Position numbers and translations under genes: made by a program. The notes below the pieces were generated by a model. It worked only from the letters and a program-made list of their open reading frames with translations. It did not search any database and was not told where the DNA came from. A DNA stretch of 64,000 nt from Elephas maximus indicus (taxonomy: Eukaryota; Chordata; Mammalia; Proboscidea; Elephantidae): assembly GCF_024166365.1 (NCBI RefSeq), contig NC_064824.1, positions 128,393,108-128,457,107 of the forward strand. The letters are read 5' to 3'. Below are positions 20,646-32,076 of the stretch, piece after piece (the first letter of the stretch is position 1; every line of letters begins with the position of its first letter).

Positions 20646-21369
20646 ATGTTTCTAGAAAACCAGCTGACCTCCCCAACTTTGGGTGAATACACATCACATT
20701 TCCAGCCATAGTAACAACTCTAGAAAAGTACTGTTAGAAACTAAATAGGAAGTAAAACAAAATTATTAAAATAAAAAGTGTGTTTTCAAGAACCTCATCA
20801 AAGTTGCTTATCCAATTTATCAAGATGATAGGTCCATCCTATAGAATTTGGAGCTTTCATATCTGTATTCAATAAGTCAGCCAGAAGCTACAAAGGGCAG
20901 GGAACTGTTCACTACTGCTCCACTGAAACCAGGTGAACAAACGGAATACAGTGTCGGGGTCACAAATGTTAGCTTTAGTCTCACTACTTACTAAGTTGTA
21001 AATAGCCAAGCCTTGGTTAGAATTATGAACTAGATGTATACTCCATGGTGCTCTCCTATCTCTCCATCAATGAATTCTCTTCTGCCTCCTCCCTCACCTA
21101 TCCCCTCAGACTAACCTCCACACAAGCCCTACTTGCAGTGTGTCATCTTCACATTGTGTATATCAATGCAAATCTTAAAGTGGTGTTAATTAGTAATGTA
21201 TATTTTGCAGGCACAATTATTTTTAAATCAAATGCCAAGATTAAGCAATATCGGTTATTTCTAACACCATTATTTGAATATTTAAATTTAAAGCACAAGT
21301 CTTTGAATAAAGAAAAGATTTCTTGAACTAAGGAAATGATGTTATATGTCACACAACAGAAAGATGGTG
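20646..21369. other. Single-copy DNA, no gene seen
   Basis: AT-rich; overlapping sense and antisense frames at 21045-21352 without recognisable domains. Confidence 0.5.
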
Positions 21370-21831
21370 TGTTAAGGTTCTCTACATATATAGTGATATA
21401 TATGTGTGTGTGTGTATGTATATATGTACAAGTATATATATATATAGTGAGAGAGTTTTATTTTAAGGAATTGCTCATGCAATTGTTGGGGGCTGGCAAG
21501 TCCAAAATCTGTAGGTCAGGTGCCAGGTTGGAGACTCCTGCAGGCTTATGCCCCAAAATCTGTAGGTCAGGCAATAGGAAGAATGAAGAATGGAAGAAGT
21601 CTAGCAAAACGTCTATTTATTGTCTGGAGGCAGAATACACCCTAAAGAAAATTCCTTTTTGCTCTTAAGGTCTTCAACGGATTGGATGAGGCCCACCCAC
21701 ATTATGAAGGGTAATCTACTCTAGTCCAACTTATTAATCACACGTAACTACTTCATAACAGCATCTAAACTAGTGTTCAACCAAACAAGTGACAACCATA
21801 GGCTAGTTAAACTGACACATTAACCATTACA
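21370..21831 (-). mobile_element. Solo LTR, second family
   Basis: Read on the minus strand it begins TGTAATGGTTAATGTGTCAG and ends near 'gtagagaaccttaaca', with a (TA)n/(CTCTCTC) patch near its end. This is the layout of the + strand LTRs at 23156-23716 and 54995-55653. It contains two copies of 'aaaatctgtaggtcagg' about 50 bases apart. Flanking ggtg at 21366-21369 and 21832-21835 may be the duplication. An open frame at 21336-21668 through it is chance. Confidence 0.65.
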
Positions 21832-22078
21832 GGTGGTTAGACCAGTATTTTGAGGCTTAGTTTTAGTCTTACTAATTGTAATGGAGATCCTGACAGTGGG
21901 AAAGGAAAAAAAAAAAAAAAGAATATGTTCAAGGAAAGTGTAATCATTCCTTCATATTTTATTTATGCAACACTTTTTTATTTATAGAGGTCTTTCTATG
22001 TGTCAGGTGCTTTTTAAAATATTACAAAATGCAATTTAGAACAAGGCAGAGAAGATCCCTACACTCAAAGTTAATGGC
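21832..22078. other. Single-copy DNA between two LTRs
   Basis: About 245 bases with an A-run at about 21906-21920. Nothing else recognised. Confidence 0.5.
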
Positions 22079-22573
22079 TGTCTTAATCATCTAGTGCTGC
22101 TATAATAGAAATACCACAAGTGGATGGCTGTAACAAGGAGAAAGTTATTTCCTCACAGTAAAGTAGGCTAAAAGTCCAACTTAAAGGCGTCAGCTCCAGG
22201 GGAAGGCTTTCTTTCTCTGCAGGCTCTGGAGGAAGGTCCTTGTCATCAATCTTCCCATGGCCAAAGAGTTTCTCAGGCACAGAGACCCCAGGTCCAAAGG
22301 ACACGCTCTGCCCCTGCTGCTGCTTTCTTGGTGGTATAAGATCCTCAACTCTCTGCTTGCTTCCCTTTCCTTTTATCTCTTAAGAGAGAAAACGTGGTGC
22401 AGGCCACACCCCAGGGAAACTCCCTTTACATTGGATCAGGGATGTGACCACGCTTAACCTCTCTAACATAGAATTACTATCACAAAATGGAGGACAACAA
22501 AAGAATACTGGGAATCATGGCTTAACCAAGCTGATACACACATTTTTGGGGGGACATAATTCAATCCATGACA
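22079..22573 (-). mobile_element. Solo MaLR-like LTR with perfect 5-bp duplication
   Basis: Reverse complement of the LTR type at 2669-3213 and 34356-34856: 'cttaatcatctagtgctgct', 'ataccacaagtggatggctg', 'ggaaggtccttgtcatcaat', 'cataattcaatccatgaca'. Flanked by atggc at 22074-22078 and 22574-22578. No internal sequence: a solo LTR, as left by recombination between two LTRs. Confidence 0.85.
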
Positions 22574-23155
22574 ATGGCATAGTCACAGATTCTGATAAGC
22601 ATTATAAAGGAAACCAACAGGGTAATGAGATAAAAAAGTTACTGCCTAGGGTGTGATGGGTAGGGAAGCTTTATATATGGCTGTGAGAAAAAGCCTCTTT
22701 GAAGTTATGGCATATGAACCGAGACTCTTAGAATGGAAAATCCATCCACCTTGTTGAAATCCTCCAGGGAAACTAGTTACATCTTCGTGAGTGTTGTACC
22801 TGGAGTTGTGGTATACACATCTTGCACACCATCTGTCACAGCCCTAATGAGAAAGAGGAAGACTTGGAGAAGGAACATTCTAGGCCAAAATTATAGCGAA
22901 TGAGAAGGCTCAAAGACACAAAATGACAAGTTTTAAGAAAAAGAGAGGAAGGCTGTGTTCACTGGAGAAAATATGTGTGGTAAAAAAATGGTAAAAAGGA
23001 GTGGGTCAAAGAGATGAACAAGATCATGCAGATCTTATAGGCCAGGAAGACAAGAGAAGAAAAAGGAGTGAAGAAGGAGGGAAAGGGAGAGAAAGAGGAG
23101 GGAGAGGAAATGGAAGAGAAAGAAAAAGTTAAACTATAGAGCAGTGAAGAGTAGT
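22574..23155. other. Single-copy DNA with purine-rich patch
   Basis: AG-rich at about 23040-23130 (gaagaaggagggaaagggag-like). No gene or repeat family recognised. Confidence 0.55.
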
Positions 23156-23716
23156 TGTAATGGTTAAAGCTGTGTGTCAGCTTGGTTGGGCCATGATTCT
23201 TAGTGGTTTAGTAGTTATGTAATGATGTGGTTTGGCAGTTATGTAGTGACGTATTTATCCTCCATTTTCTGATATAATATAATCACCTCCATTATGTGAT
23301 CTACTAATCATTTGTAAGAGGAATTTCCTCAGGGGTGTGGCCTGCATCCAATATGTATGAACATTCTTCCAAGGCTCACTGGCTTTTGCTCACGCTGGAT
23401 CCTGCATCTGGCTCATCATCATCTGACCTCCAGTTCTTGAGACTTGAGCTAGCAGCCTGCCATATTGCCTGCCAATCTTAGGATTCATAGGCCTCTGTAG
23501 CCTATGAGCCAGCAGCCTGCCATCAGACCTTCTGATATTGGGTTAGTCAGCTCCTGCAGCTTTGTGAGTTAGGAGAAGCCTCCAGCCTGACCCTGACCCA
23601 CAGACTTGGGACTTGCCAGCCTCTACAACTGCATGAGCCATTTCCTTGAGATAAATCTCTCTCTCTCTCTATAAGCTTCACTGGTTTCACTTCTCTAGAG
23701 AACCCAACCTAAGGCA
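23156..23716 (+). mobile_element. Solo LTR, second family, with 5-bp duplication
   Basis: Begins TGTAATGGTTAAAGCTGTGT and ends with 'gataaatctctctctctctc', 'tctctagagaacccaaccta' and 'aggca'. Flanked by gtagt at 23151-23155 and 23717-23721. It has no coding sequence. Related to 21370-21831 and 54995-55653. Confidence 0.8.
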
Positions 23717-24784
23717 GTAGTGATGCTGCTTAAAGGATAAAATTAAAGATCACACTGATTTAGAAAAAAATTATTGAGAATTAGAAAACAAAATGGTAAA
23801 GAAGTTGTCAGGGTTTTGGAGAGAAGAATACCCTAAAACCTTAGAGGTATAATGCATATACTTCCAGATCTATAAAGAACTATAATCCAGAAGGGAAAGC
23901 AGATAGAGACATAGGAAAAGTTCGTTTAGCTTTACGGAAATTTTAAAGCCAAGCCCATACAGTAATACTTACGAAGACAAGTATGGGGAGACAGGTGTGG
24001 GGTCTGTACAGAAGATCCCGATCTCCTGTATTGTACTTTATTTATACTGAGTAATCCCAGGGGGCAGATTTTCCTAGCATGTTCTTGTGTCTACTTGATT
24101 TCAAATCTTTCTAAAAGAAAAAAAAAATTGAAGCAGTTGTACAGCTTGACAGGCATAAGCAGGTTATACTCCACTACCCACATTATATGTAAGATTGTCA
24201 TTCTTTTTGTCTTTTCACTTGGCGTTCACAATGTACAGTACCAATTATTCAGTTGTGGAAAAATTTTGTGTTGTTTTGAACTGAGTTATGATCAGTTATA
24301 AAATTTGACATGCATGTAATTTAATGTCCAAAGACATTAGAGCTCTTGGATATGTTTTTGATTTGTAGTGGTGATAGAGACAAGATGAAGACTTAATTTA
24401 GTTCTCAGCCCTCTGAAAGGTGTCAGCCTTTGTTCTTGCATTAAAATATTGTCTTCTTTCTTAACTTTCTCTGTGGATACATATTAAGAAAAATAAAAAA
24501 ATTGCCCAAATCCAGGCCTGTTATTTCATTACGTGTCTTGTTGGTTTAGTGGACAGAATGCCAGACTGGGGTACCACCCACCACAGGGTCTGACCCAGCA
24601 CAAGTAGAGTTACAGCATATAAAGACAGATCTTAAGAGTCAGTCACTGGGCTTGACAATGACTGTGTTGGTTAAAGAATATAACATCCTGATCAAATGAC
24701 TTCTATGTAAAAAATTCAGATGTAAAGAAAGGCTCACCTGACTCAATGACAAGTGACTATCTTATTCCAGTGCCTTGTGCATAC
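23717..24784. other. Mostly single-copy DNA; possible SINE remnant near 24540
   Basis: 'ttggtttagtggacagaatg' at about 24541 could be a decayed tRNA-like head, and the next 250 bases lead into an RTE-like tail. Otherwise AT-rich, with no gene seen. Confidence 0.4.
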
Positions 24785-24885
24785 GAAATAGACTGACACA
24801 ATTGCCACAGCAATGTGGACTCAAACATACCAACAATCGAAGATGGTGCAGGACTAGGAAATGTTTTGTTCAGTTATACATAAGG
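24785..24885 (+). mobile_element. RTE tail remnant
   Basis: 'ggactcaaacataccaacaa', 'gatggtgcaggactagg' and 'aaatgttttgttcagttata' correspond to the RTE 3' region at 53470-53540. Strongly decayed. Confidence 0.5.
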
Positions 24886-25537
24886 TGTTTTAGGTGAATG
24901 AGTTGGTGACTCTTTCTCAGGTCTTCTGACTTCAACTTCTAGAGTCCTTCATAACCCCAGCTTCTCCTGCATCTGTATAAGCTCTAACTCTTATAATAAG
25001 TCAATGTTCCCTCTAATACTCAAATAGCTTGGCTTCCAAAATTGAATTCTGACTGATAAATGTGTAGGATCAAGGGATGATAAAATTTATTTCTTAAATA
25101 GTTGACTCTGGCAGCTCTATGGAGGATGTATAGCAATGGAATATGAGTTTACTCTAGAAGATCACTTATTACAAGGAGACAGAGGGACACAGACAGGTTC
25201 AACATATAATTTGGAGGTAGAATCAACAGGACTTAATAAACTGTTTAAATACTTTGAGATTCCTTATACAATCTAAATTTCTTTTAAAAATTAGAAGTTC
25301 TGACAATATTGGCCTATAGTAAGTTGAGTGGTAACTTCCCTAAATTAGAACAGCTTGTCTCTGGTTTTTCATAGTTCCCGTGGCTCCCTATTATCTTACA
25401 CATTCTTGATTTTATTCCTTCACAATATATACTGGGTTTCTGTTGTGAGTCCTCTACTAAGTGCTTAGTAAACAATAACTTTTCTTTTTTTGCAATATTA
25501 TCGTTATTGTTAAAAAAAATTTCATGGAGGAATGGAA
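24886..25537. other. Single-copy DNA, no gene seen
   Basis: AT-rich, no recognised feature. Confidence 0.5.
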
Positions 25538-25715
25538 AGAATATTGGGCTTTGAGCCAGAATTACTGAGTACAGTGAATGTATTACTAATTATTCTGGTC
25601 ACATGGACCTTGATGGAAGGACAGACTTTCTGGCTCTCCTGATCTATAACAATGAGGATAAAAACATCTGTTCGGCCTCCTTCACAGAACAGTTGTAAGA
25701 ATCAAATGGAGGAAA
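25538..25715 (+). mobile_element. MIR-type ancient SINE
   Basis: 'tattgggctttgagccagaa', 'cctgatctataacaatgagg' and 'cagttgtaagaatcaaatgg' follow the MIR order (lead, 'tctgtaaaatgag', 'gttgtgaggattaaatg'). Confidence 0.55.
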
Positions 25716-26186
25716 TAGGCCTCCTGCTCTGGCTCTACTGTTGGGTACGGACTGCACCTGAGTTTAACTTTTCATGTAGTTGATACGTTGTTCTTCTCCA
25801 TGAGCTCTTTCATTCCTTGAGGACTAGTAATATGCATGATTCATCTCTGTATCTCCAAAAATTTGAGCACAGAGCTTTTTCCACATAGTGGCATTAAATA
25901 AAATTTTAAGTTAGTTGTGAAATGTTTATAATAAATTTGTAAACTATAAATGGATACAGACATATAAAAGTATAAAATCACTGGGCCCGGATTCTCTGAT
26001 TGGCCTATATTAGGATCACCTGAGCAATATAGCTAGGTCCACATTCATTTTGAAACTGCAGACAGATCTCTGTTGTACCAGATAATTTTTTTAGTTTGTA
26101 ATTTTCAAGAAATATAACTCAAAATGGCTTAAATCTTACAGGACCGAAAAGCCTACAGGTAGGAAATGATATATGTATGGCTTGAT
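25716..26186. other. Single-copy DNA; possible hAT remnant near 25990
   Basis: 'ctatattaggatcacctgag' at about 26005 recalls the 'agaatcacctgggg' part of MER5/MER20-like hAT elements, but it is too short to assign. Confidence 0.35.
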
Positions 26187-26395
26187 CATTGTTGTTATTG
26201 TTGGGTGCCATTAAGTCAATTTTTGACTCATAGCATCCCAATGTGACAGAGTAGAAGTGTCCCATAGGACTTCCTCAGCTGTAATCTTAACAGGAGGAGA
26301 TGACCAGGTCTTTCCTCCCACAGAGCCACTCTGTGGGTGGGAATAACCAACCTTTTTGTTAGCAGCCTAGCACTTAACCATTCCCACTTATGGCT
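26187..26395 (-). mobile_element. AfroSINE, medium type
   Basis: Tail 'tgccattaagtcaatttttg', 'cccataggacttcctcagct', the 'gtaatcttaacaggagga' block, and head complement 'agcctagcacttaaccattc'. Confidence 0.8.
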
Positions 26396-26400
26396 TGATT

Positions 26401-26475
26401 AGGGGGTACTGCTTTGTTCTTCTCAGATCCTTCTGGCAAGGGGGTACTGCTTTGTTCTTCTCAGATCCTTCTGGC
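26401..26475. repeat. Perfect 37-bp tandem duplication, period 38
   Basis: The 37 bases at 26401-26437 (agggggtactgctttgttct...) recur exactly at 26439-26475, separated by one base. Confidence 0.95.
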
Positions 26476-26639
26476 TTGACTCTGCTCTGTTGTTGCTTTG
26501 TCCTTGAACTGGATTGTTTGGTTGTGAAATGGATGTTCATAAAAATGCTGTAGCAGTTTTAGGCTTCACATTTGTGTCCCAGAATCTCCAGCAAATGTCC
26601 TGAGGTTTGTGCTGACTGGACATATAGAGCTTGGCTAAG

Positions 26640-26845
26640 GCCATGTGGTGACACAAACCCTAAGTGCTCAACTACTAGTTGAAAGACTGGTGGTTGGAAC
26701 ATACCCAGAGGTGCCTTAGCAGACAGACCTGGGGATCTGCTTCTGAAAGGTCACAGCCTTGAAAATCCTATGGAGCAGTTCTGCTCTACACCCATGAGTT
26801 TGCCATGAGTTGGCATCAACTTGATGGCAACTAACAACGACAAAG
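26640..26845 (+). mobile_element. AfroSINE, long type
   Basis: 'cacccagaggcacctta'-like block, 'ggggatctgcttctgaaagg', 'cagccttgaaaatcctatgg', 'gccatgagttggcatcaact' and 'tgatggcaactaacaacga'. The tail ends like the RTE (ctaacaac) rather than with the ttggttt type. The head is decayed. Confidence 0.75.
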
Positions 26846-27284
26846 TCCATGTGGGCCATGTGACAAGACAGTGACACCATCAAGGATACTGTTGGCTTTT
26901 GGGATGTGACTTTGTGCATGTGTGTGTGTGTGTTTGTGGAACTATATGCATTTAAGCTTGGTAACACTAAATGTCTGTGTCCACTCTAGTCTTTGATACA
27001 ACTAGAAATGACCCTTTTTGATTTACTCCAAGAGGGAAGCGTCCCCCTGGTTGACACTAACAAGGACTCATTCCTAAAGCTGGTACAGAATCACAGCACA
27101 CAGTGAAGAAGTGGTGGAACAACTGCTGGGAATTCAACTACCATATCCAATATACTGTCCAGTGCCTGAAACCTCAGAGAGACTAGCGGCCACTTCCATT
27201 GTTCAGACACACAACAGAGACCAGAAAAAACTTCTCTCCTTCCCATTCCATGGGGAGGGGGGGAAGTAACCATTTATTGCTTTA
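26846..27284. other. Single-copy DNA with (TG)n
   Basis: A short TG repeat at about 26917-26938. No gene seen; frames at 26716-26967 and 27091-27273 (-) are not recognised. Confidence 0.5.
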
Positions 27285-27605
27285 TGTTAGGTGCTTTTTA
27301 GTACTTTATCTTACATAATATTCCCAACAACGCTGCAGGTCAGTATTAATATCCCCTTATCGATGAGGAGGAAAATCTGGCGGCATAGTAGTAAAGTGCT
27401 ATGGCTGCTAACATAAAGGTGGGCAGTTTAAATCCACCAGGTGCTCTTTGGAAACTCTATGGGGACCGTTCTACTCTGACCTATAGGGTCACTATGAGTC
27501 AGAATCAACTTGACAGGAATGGGGTTGGGGTTTTGTGGTTTGTCAATGAAGAAATTGAGCCTTAGATACCTTAGTAAATTACTCAAGTTACCAAGTGAGG
27601 AGCTA
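27285..27605. mobile_element. MIR-like element split by a SINE
   Basis: 'ttagtactttatcttacata' + 'ata', 'caacgctgcaggtcagtatt' and 'atccccttatcgatgagg' precede the SINE, and 'aatgaagaaattgagcctta' and 'taaattactcaagttacca' follow it. Together they make the MIR3-like order ending in 'gatgaggaaactgaggc'. The insertion point words 'tcgatgagga' and 'tcaatgaaga' may be the decayed duplication. Confidence 0.55.
27372..27537 (+). mobile_element. AfroSINE, short type
   Basis: 'aaatctggcggcatagtagt' head, 'tttaaatccaccaggtgctc', 'gacctatagggtcactatga' and 'cagaatcaacttgacaggaa' + 'tggggttggggtt' tail. Confidence 0.9.
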
Positions 27606-27610
27606 CACCA

Positions 27611-27915
27611 GGGGTTGGCTAACTTTTTCTCTGAAGGGCCAGATAGTAAATATTTTAGGCTTTCTGGACCATATAGTTTCTGTCATACCTACTCTGCCAT
27701 TGTAATATAAAAATAAATGGGTGTGGTCATGTTCCAACAAAACTATTTATGGTCACTACAATTTGAATTTCATACAATTTTCATGCATCACTAAATACTC
27801 TTCTTCTTTTTCTTGCTTGGCTTTTTCAACCATTGCAAAATGTAAAAATGATCCTCAGCTTGCAGGCCGCAGGCTGGATTTGGCCTGTGAGTTATAGTTT
27901 GCTGATCCCCGCCCT
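27611..27915. mobile_element. hAT-Charlie-like nonautonomous DNA transposon
   Basis: Starts caggggttggctaacttttt and ends 'gtttgctgatcccc', imperfect terminal inverted repeats. 'agggccagatagtaaatatt' + 'ttaggct' and 'ggatttggcctgtgag' are hallmarks of this ancient mammalian hAT family. The flanking ctacac/ctacgc may be the remnant of an 8-bp duplication. No transposase. Confidence 0.65.
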
Positions 27916-29093
27916 ACGCCTTACTGCTACCCAGAAGTCCCCCTAAACACTAGGATGAGATTGGAGCCTCACACCCTTCTAGAAAGTGCTTTTCACATTC
28001 ACATTGTCAGTGACCCGCAGCCTGGGGTCTGGAGGTTGACATAGCAGGAACTTGGAGTTCTTCACGACTCTACTCCATTGGCTCAAGCGTCTACCTAGAT
28101 TTAAGGCTTTCACAGTTGCAAAGGCAGGCCTTTGAACTTCTGGGCCATGTATAATGCTCCAATCCCACCAGTGACGTAACCTCAGTGTTCTGCTACAGCT
28201 GTCCATGATTTTGCATTTGTTTAGAAAAGGTATTCTTTAGGCCTGATGTGGGCCTATTTGCTTTTCCAGTGTTTTTTGTTGTTTTATTTCTTAACTTTTG
28301 AGCACAAATATTAACGAGCTGAAGTTGAGGAGCAAGTGTTTGATGGCTCTTTCCCTTTTTAAGAATGATCCCACGGCCATTGAAGGCAATCAGGAACCAA
28401 CACCTGTCATTTAACACCAGCTGAACTTGCTCATCAGCGATCCATCCTGGACCACGTTCAGGACCAGCCTGAGGCAGAGGCAGGCTAGGCAGCTGCCTGG
28501 AGGAGAAGAAGCATAAACTAAACAGGTGCCTGAAGGCCTGAATACTTCAAATATTTAACATGGGAGCCTTGCCCACAAGTAATTTTAAGCACACACATTT
28601 ATCTTTTCATTTTGCCTTCAAGCACATTTTGTCAACGCATTTCAACTCCCTTCCCTGACTTCACTGTTCATTTTAGGAAGGTTTCATGTATTTTTTTTCT
28701 TTTTTTCCCCCTTGCATGGAGAGACAGTACATTGTTGACCACTCAGTGTAGTGACTGGTTTTATATATCCAGGCTATTCGAGTGTGAATGAGTGAAAACA
28801 CGTCTCCATACTAAGACAAAAAAAGAAAAAGGACACAGCCTGCCATCAGTCTGTTCCTTAAAAAAATTCTCAGCACAATTTTATAAGATGCACAACAATT
28901 TTGTCTTTAAGATTTAATTTTAGTTTGGTTCTGAATTCAAGTAGTAGGACCAGGACTCAGAGGCAAGAACCAAGGAGCTTACTGGCTTCAATAAGTAGTT
29001 GCACGGGTACATTTGTGAGCAGTGGGTATACTGAGCTACCCTTTGCCTCCTCAGTGCAATTTAAAATGGAACTGGGTATGCTCAATAATGTTA
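27916..29093. other. Single-copy DNA, no gene supported
   Basis: 1.2 kb with a T-run at about 28690-28708. Minus-strand frames at 27979-28206 and 28193-28417 and a + frame at 28901-29119 have no recognisable domains. Confidence 0.5.
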
Positions 29094-29355
29094 TTAGTTA
29101 CTGTTGGGTTGCCCTCTGACTCATGGAGAACCCACACACAATTGAAGTAAATGCTCCCTGGTCCTGCTTCATCCCCATGATTGGTTACTAGTAGAACCAT
29201 TGTGAACCAGAGTTTTCATTAGCTGATTTTTGGAAGCAGATCTCGAGGCCTTTCTTCCTACTCCTTCTTAGTCTGGAAGCTCCACTGACCCCTGTTCAGC
29301 ATCATAGCAATACTCAAGCCTCCACTAACAGATGGGTGGTCACTGCACATGACGT
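29094..29355 (-). mobile_element. tRNA-Gly-type SINE, head missing
   Basis: Minus-strand relative of 6026-6372: 'gttgggttgccctctgactc', 'tcctgcttcatccccatgat', 'ggaagcagatctcgaggcct', 'tagtctggaagctccactga' and 'gatgggtggtcactgcac'. The tRNA-Gly head that should follow is absent; another SINE begins instead. Confidence 0.7.
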
Positions 29356-29522
29356 ATTCCATGTGTATCAAAGTAGAACTGTGCTCCATGGTGTTTCAGT
29401 GGCTGATTTTTTGGAAGTAGATCTCCAGACCTTTCTTCCTAGGATCCTCTGGATGGCCTCGAGCCTTGAAGCTTTAGGTTAACAGCTAAGTGTATTAACC
29501 ACTTATACCACCCAGGAATTCC
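29356..29522 (-). mobile_element. AfroSINE, long type, tail missing
   Basis: Starts inside the element ('agtagaactgtgctccatgg'), then 'ggaagtagatctccagacct' and the head complement 'taccacccaggaattcc'. It joins the preceding SINE where that one loses its head. Confidence 0.7.
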
Positions 29523-29844
29523 TATGTGAAATGTACCTTCCCCTAAATAATACAGCTATGTGATTTGAAATAGAAAGTATGATGAGCTGTGGCAGTATTC
29601 GGAGAAACACCTTACTGGGTAGGTCTGTCCTGGGAAGGTATTCCTTAGGCAGAAGATCAGGAAACATTATAGGCATCCTAAAAGCAGCCTCTTTTTTTTT
29701 AAAAGCAGCCGTTGATTGTAGATACTGTTCCCCTTTTTCACCTGAAGAAATTAAAGCTCACAATGGTTAAGTGCCCAAGAGCATCTGGCTAGTAAGTGGT
29801 TTTGCCAAGATTTGGAGAGGCAGCCTCATGTGTGCTGCAGTGAA
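29523..29844. other. Single-copy DNA, no gene seen
   Basis: About 320 bases; a 63-codon frame at 29579-29770 is not recognised. Confidence 0.5.
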
Positions 29845-30030
29845 GATCGTATACTCCAGCCATACTGCTTAGATCCAACCTCTGCCATTTGTTGACTTTG
29901 TGCCTCAGTTACTTCATCTGTAAAGTGGGTTTATGAAGAGTAGTTTTCTCACTTGAGTTACTATAAGGATTAAATTAGTTAATATTCGCCAAGTGCTTAG
30001 TGCAGTGCCTAGCAAATAACTAGTACCATA
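29845..30030 (+). mobile_element. MIR
   Basis: 'gtgcctcagttacttcatct' + 'gtaaagtggg', 'ctataaggattaaattagtt' and 'gtgcttagtgcagtgcctag' match the MIR core and 3' part clearly. Confidence 0.8.
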
Positions 30031-30984
30031 CAAGGATTTGCTAAATAAGATAAATTTTAAAATGTGAGGACCAAGTCTTTCTGACTCTAGAGTCTGCAGT
30101 CTTTATAGTACTATTTCTGACTCTTGGGATGCAGGTACAAGCACTAGCTTTCTTCCTCCTTTCTTCTCTCTACCACCAGCTCTAGCCTTTTGAAGTCAGA
30201 AGAGAGGCACTGGAGATAGGGTGGAAGTAAGACAACATCAGGATCCTCCGCTGGCAGTATGGCCACCATGCTCACCTTTTGCTCCTCTGGCTTGTTGATG
30301 CATTCCTTTTCATTCAGGATGAAGATTTTGGTCATCCTCCAATTGATTTTTTTGGATAAAACAGTTGAGCTCATATAAACAAGCCTGAACCTCCTTCCCA
30401 GAGGATGTATCAATCAAGGTATCACTACAGGGTAGAAGTTAAATCATTTAGCATCTTTTAGTCAAGAATTGAATAAACTCACAGTTATTTATTTTAAATA
30501 CTTTTAAGTGGATACAAAATTCCTAACCATTTGGGCATGGCGAATATTACTGTGATGGTTTGGGATATATCTCTAATTATTTTACACCATAGGGCACAAT
30601 TATATATTTGGTTACACAAAGTCTGATGGGGAATAGACTCATTTTATCAGCTGAACATAGGAACTATCAAATAAATATCAATTTGATCTGGTTAGTTATT
30701 TATAACCTCTAATAAAATAGATAAATCAAGCTAGCCAATATCTCCTCAGAGTCTGGAAATGATGTTTTTTACATTAAAGAAACAAAAATGGGTTTGCTTA
30801 TCAACACCCCTATTTTTCACTAATAGCCCAATTCATGCTACTTACTGAGACCGGTTTAAATCAATCCAAAAACAATGGCTTATCCATAGTAGTTGAGTTG
30901 ATGTTTTACCACATGAGGCTAAATATTTAAGAAATGGAAAGGTAACTAGGGCTGTCTATGTTCTATTTCATCCCTTTTAAGGGC
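30031..30984. other. Single-copy DNA, no gene supported
   Basis: An 89-codon minus-strand frame at 30144-30413 has no recognisable domain. The rest is AT-rich. Confidence 0.5.
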
Positions 30985-31197
30985 ATGTGGTGGTTGTTGT
31001 TGTGTGCCTTCAAGTCTGTTCCGACCACAGAGACCCTGTAGAACAGAGAACTGCCCCCATAGGGTTTCCTCAGCTGTAATCTTTACAGGAGCAGATTGCC
31101 AGGTCTTTTCCTCTGCAGAGCCACTGATGGGTTCGAACCTCCAACCTTTCAGTTAGCAGTCAAGCACTTTGACCATCGCACCACCACAGTTTCTCTT
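30985..31197 (-). mobile_element. AfroSINE, medium type
   Basis: 'gtgccttcaagtctgttccg' tail, 'catagggtttcctcagctgt', 'aatctttacaggagcagatt', B-box complement 'gatgggttcgaacctcc', head complement 'tttgaccatcgcaccacc'. Confidence 0.85.
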
Positions 31198-31329
31198 TTA
31201 AGGGTATAATACTTCAGTAAGGTACGTCTTCCCTCTGATGTGATTATTTAGAGTTTTAAATTACATTGTTTTCTAAGATCTATTTTTATGTTTGCCTCAA
31301 TGAAACCATAGCAAGTTTAATAAAAAATT

Positions 31330-32076
31330 TTAAAAGATACATGACTTTTTTTGGGGGGTGGGGGAAGGATCCGTCTCTGGTCTCAGCTTCATAAAATGTA
31401 TTAAGCTGGTTTTGGAATCTACCCTGTGTGGGGTTTGATGAACTTCTTGGATGGATATCTTCTTGTCTTTCATGATACCAGGGAAGTTTTCTGCCAGCAA
31501 ATCTTCAACAATTCTCTCTGTATTTTCAGTTATTCCCCACCTGTTCTCATACCCCAATCACTCATAGTTTATTCCTCTTGATAGCGTCTCACATAATTCT
31601 TATGGCTTCTTCGTTTTTTTTTTTAATTATTATTATTATTATTCTTTTATCTAATTTTTCCTCAAATAAATTGGTGTCAAGTGCTTTATCTTCAGTCTCA
31701 CTAATTCTGATTTCCATTGCCACAATTCTGCTCCTATGACTTTCTACTGAGCTAAGTCTGAAATTTTATTGTTAATCTTTTAAATTTCTATTTGCTGTCT
31801 CTCTGTGGATTCTAGCAGACTGTTAAATTTGTCCTTTTGCTCTTGAATAGCTTTCCTAACTTCTATTGCTTTGTCTGTGTGTTCCTTGGCTTGGTCTGAG
31901 TTTTGCCTGATCTCTTGAAGAGCTTTGTATATTAATCTTTTGAATTCAACTTCTGGTAATTCCAAGACCTTCTCTTCCTCCAGGAAGGTTCCTGGTTCTT
32001 TGTTTTGGTTGCTTGCTGGAGCCATCATGGTCTACCTCTTTATGTGATTTGATATTGACTATTGTCTCTGAGCCAT
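31330..32076 (-). pseudogene. L1 ORF1p, N-terminal part, broken
   Basis: The start codon at 32076 is placed by similarity to 8945 (ATGGCTCAGAGACAATAGTC against ATGGCTCGGAGACAACAGTC); it has a stop at codon 6. The coiled-coil part (QAKEHTDKAIEVRKAIQEQK) is open at 31780-32028. The later part (GITENTERIVEDLLAENFPG) is open at 31330-31557. The pieces share a frame apart from local indels. The sequence departs from ORF1 after 'HQTPHRVDS' at about 31420. Confidence 0.8.
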
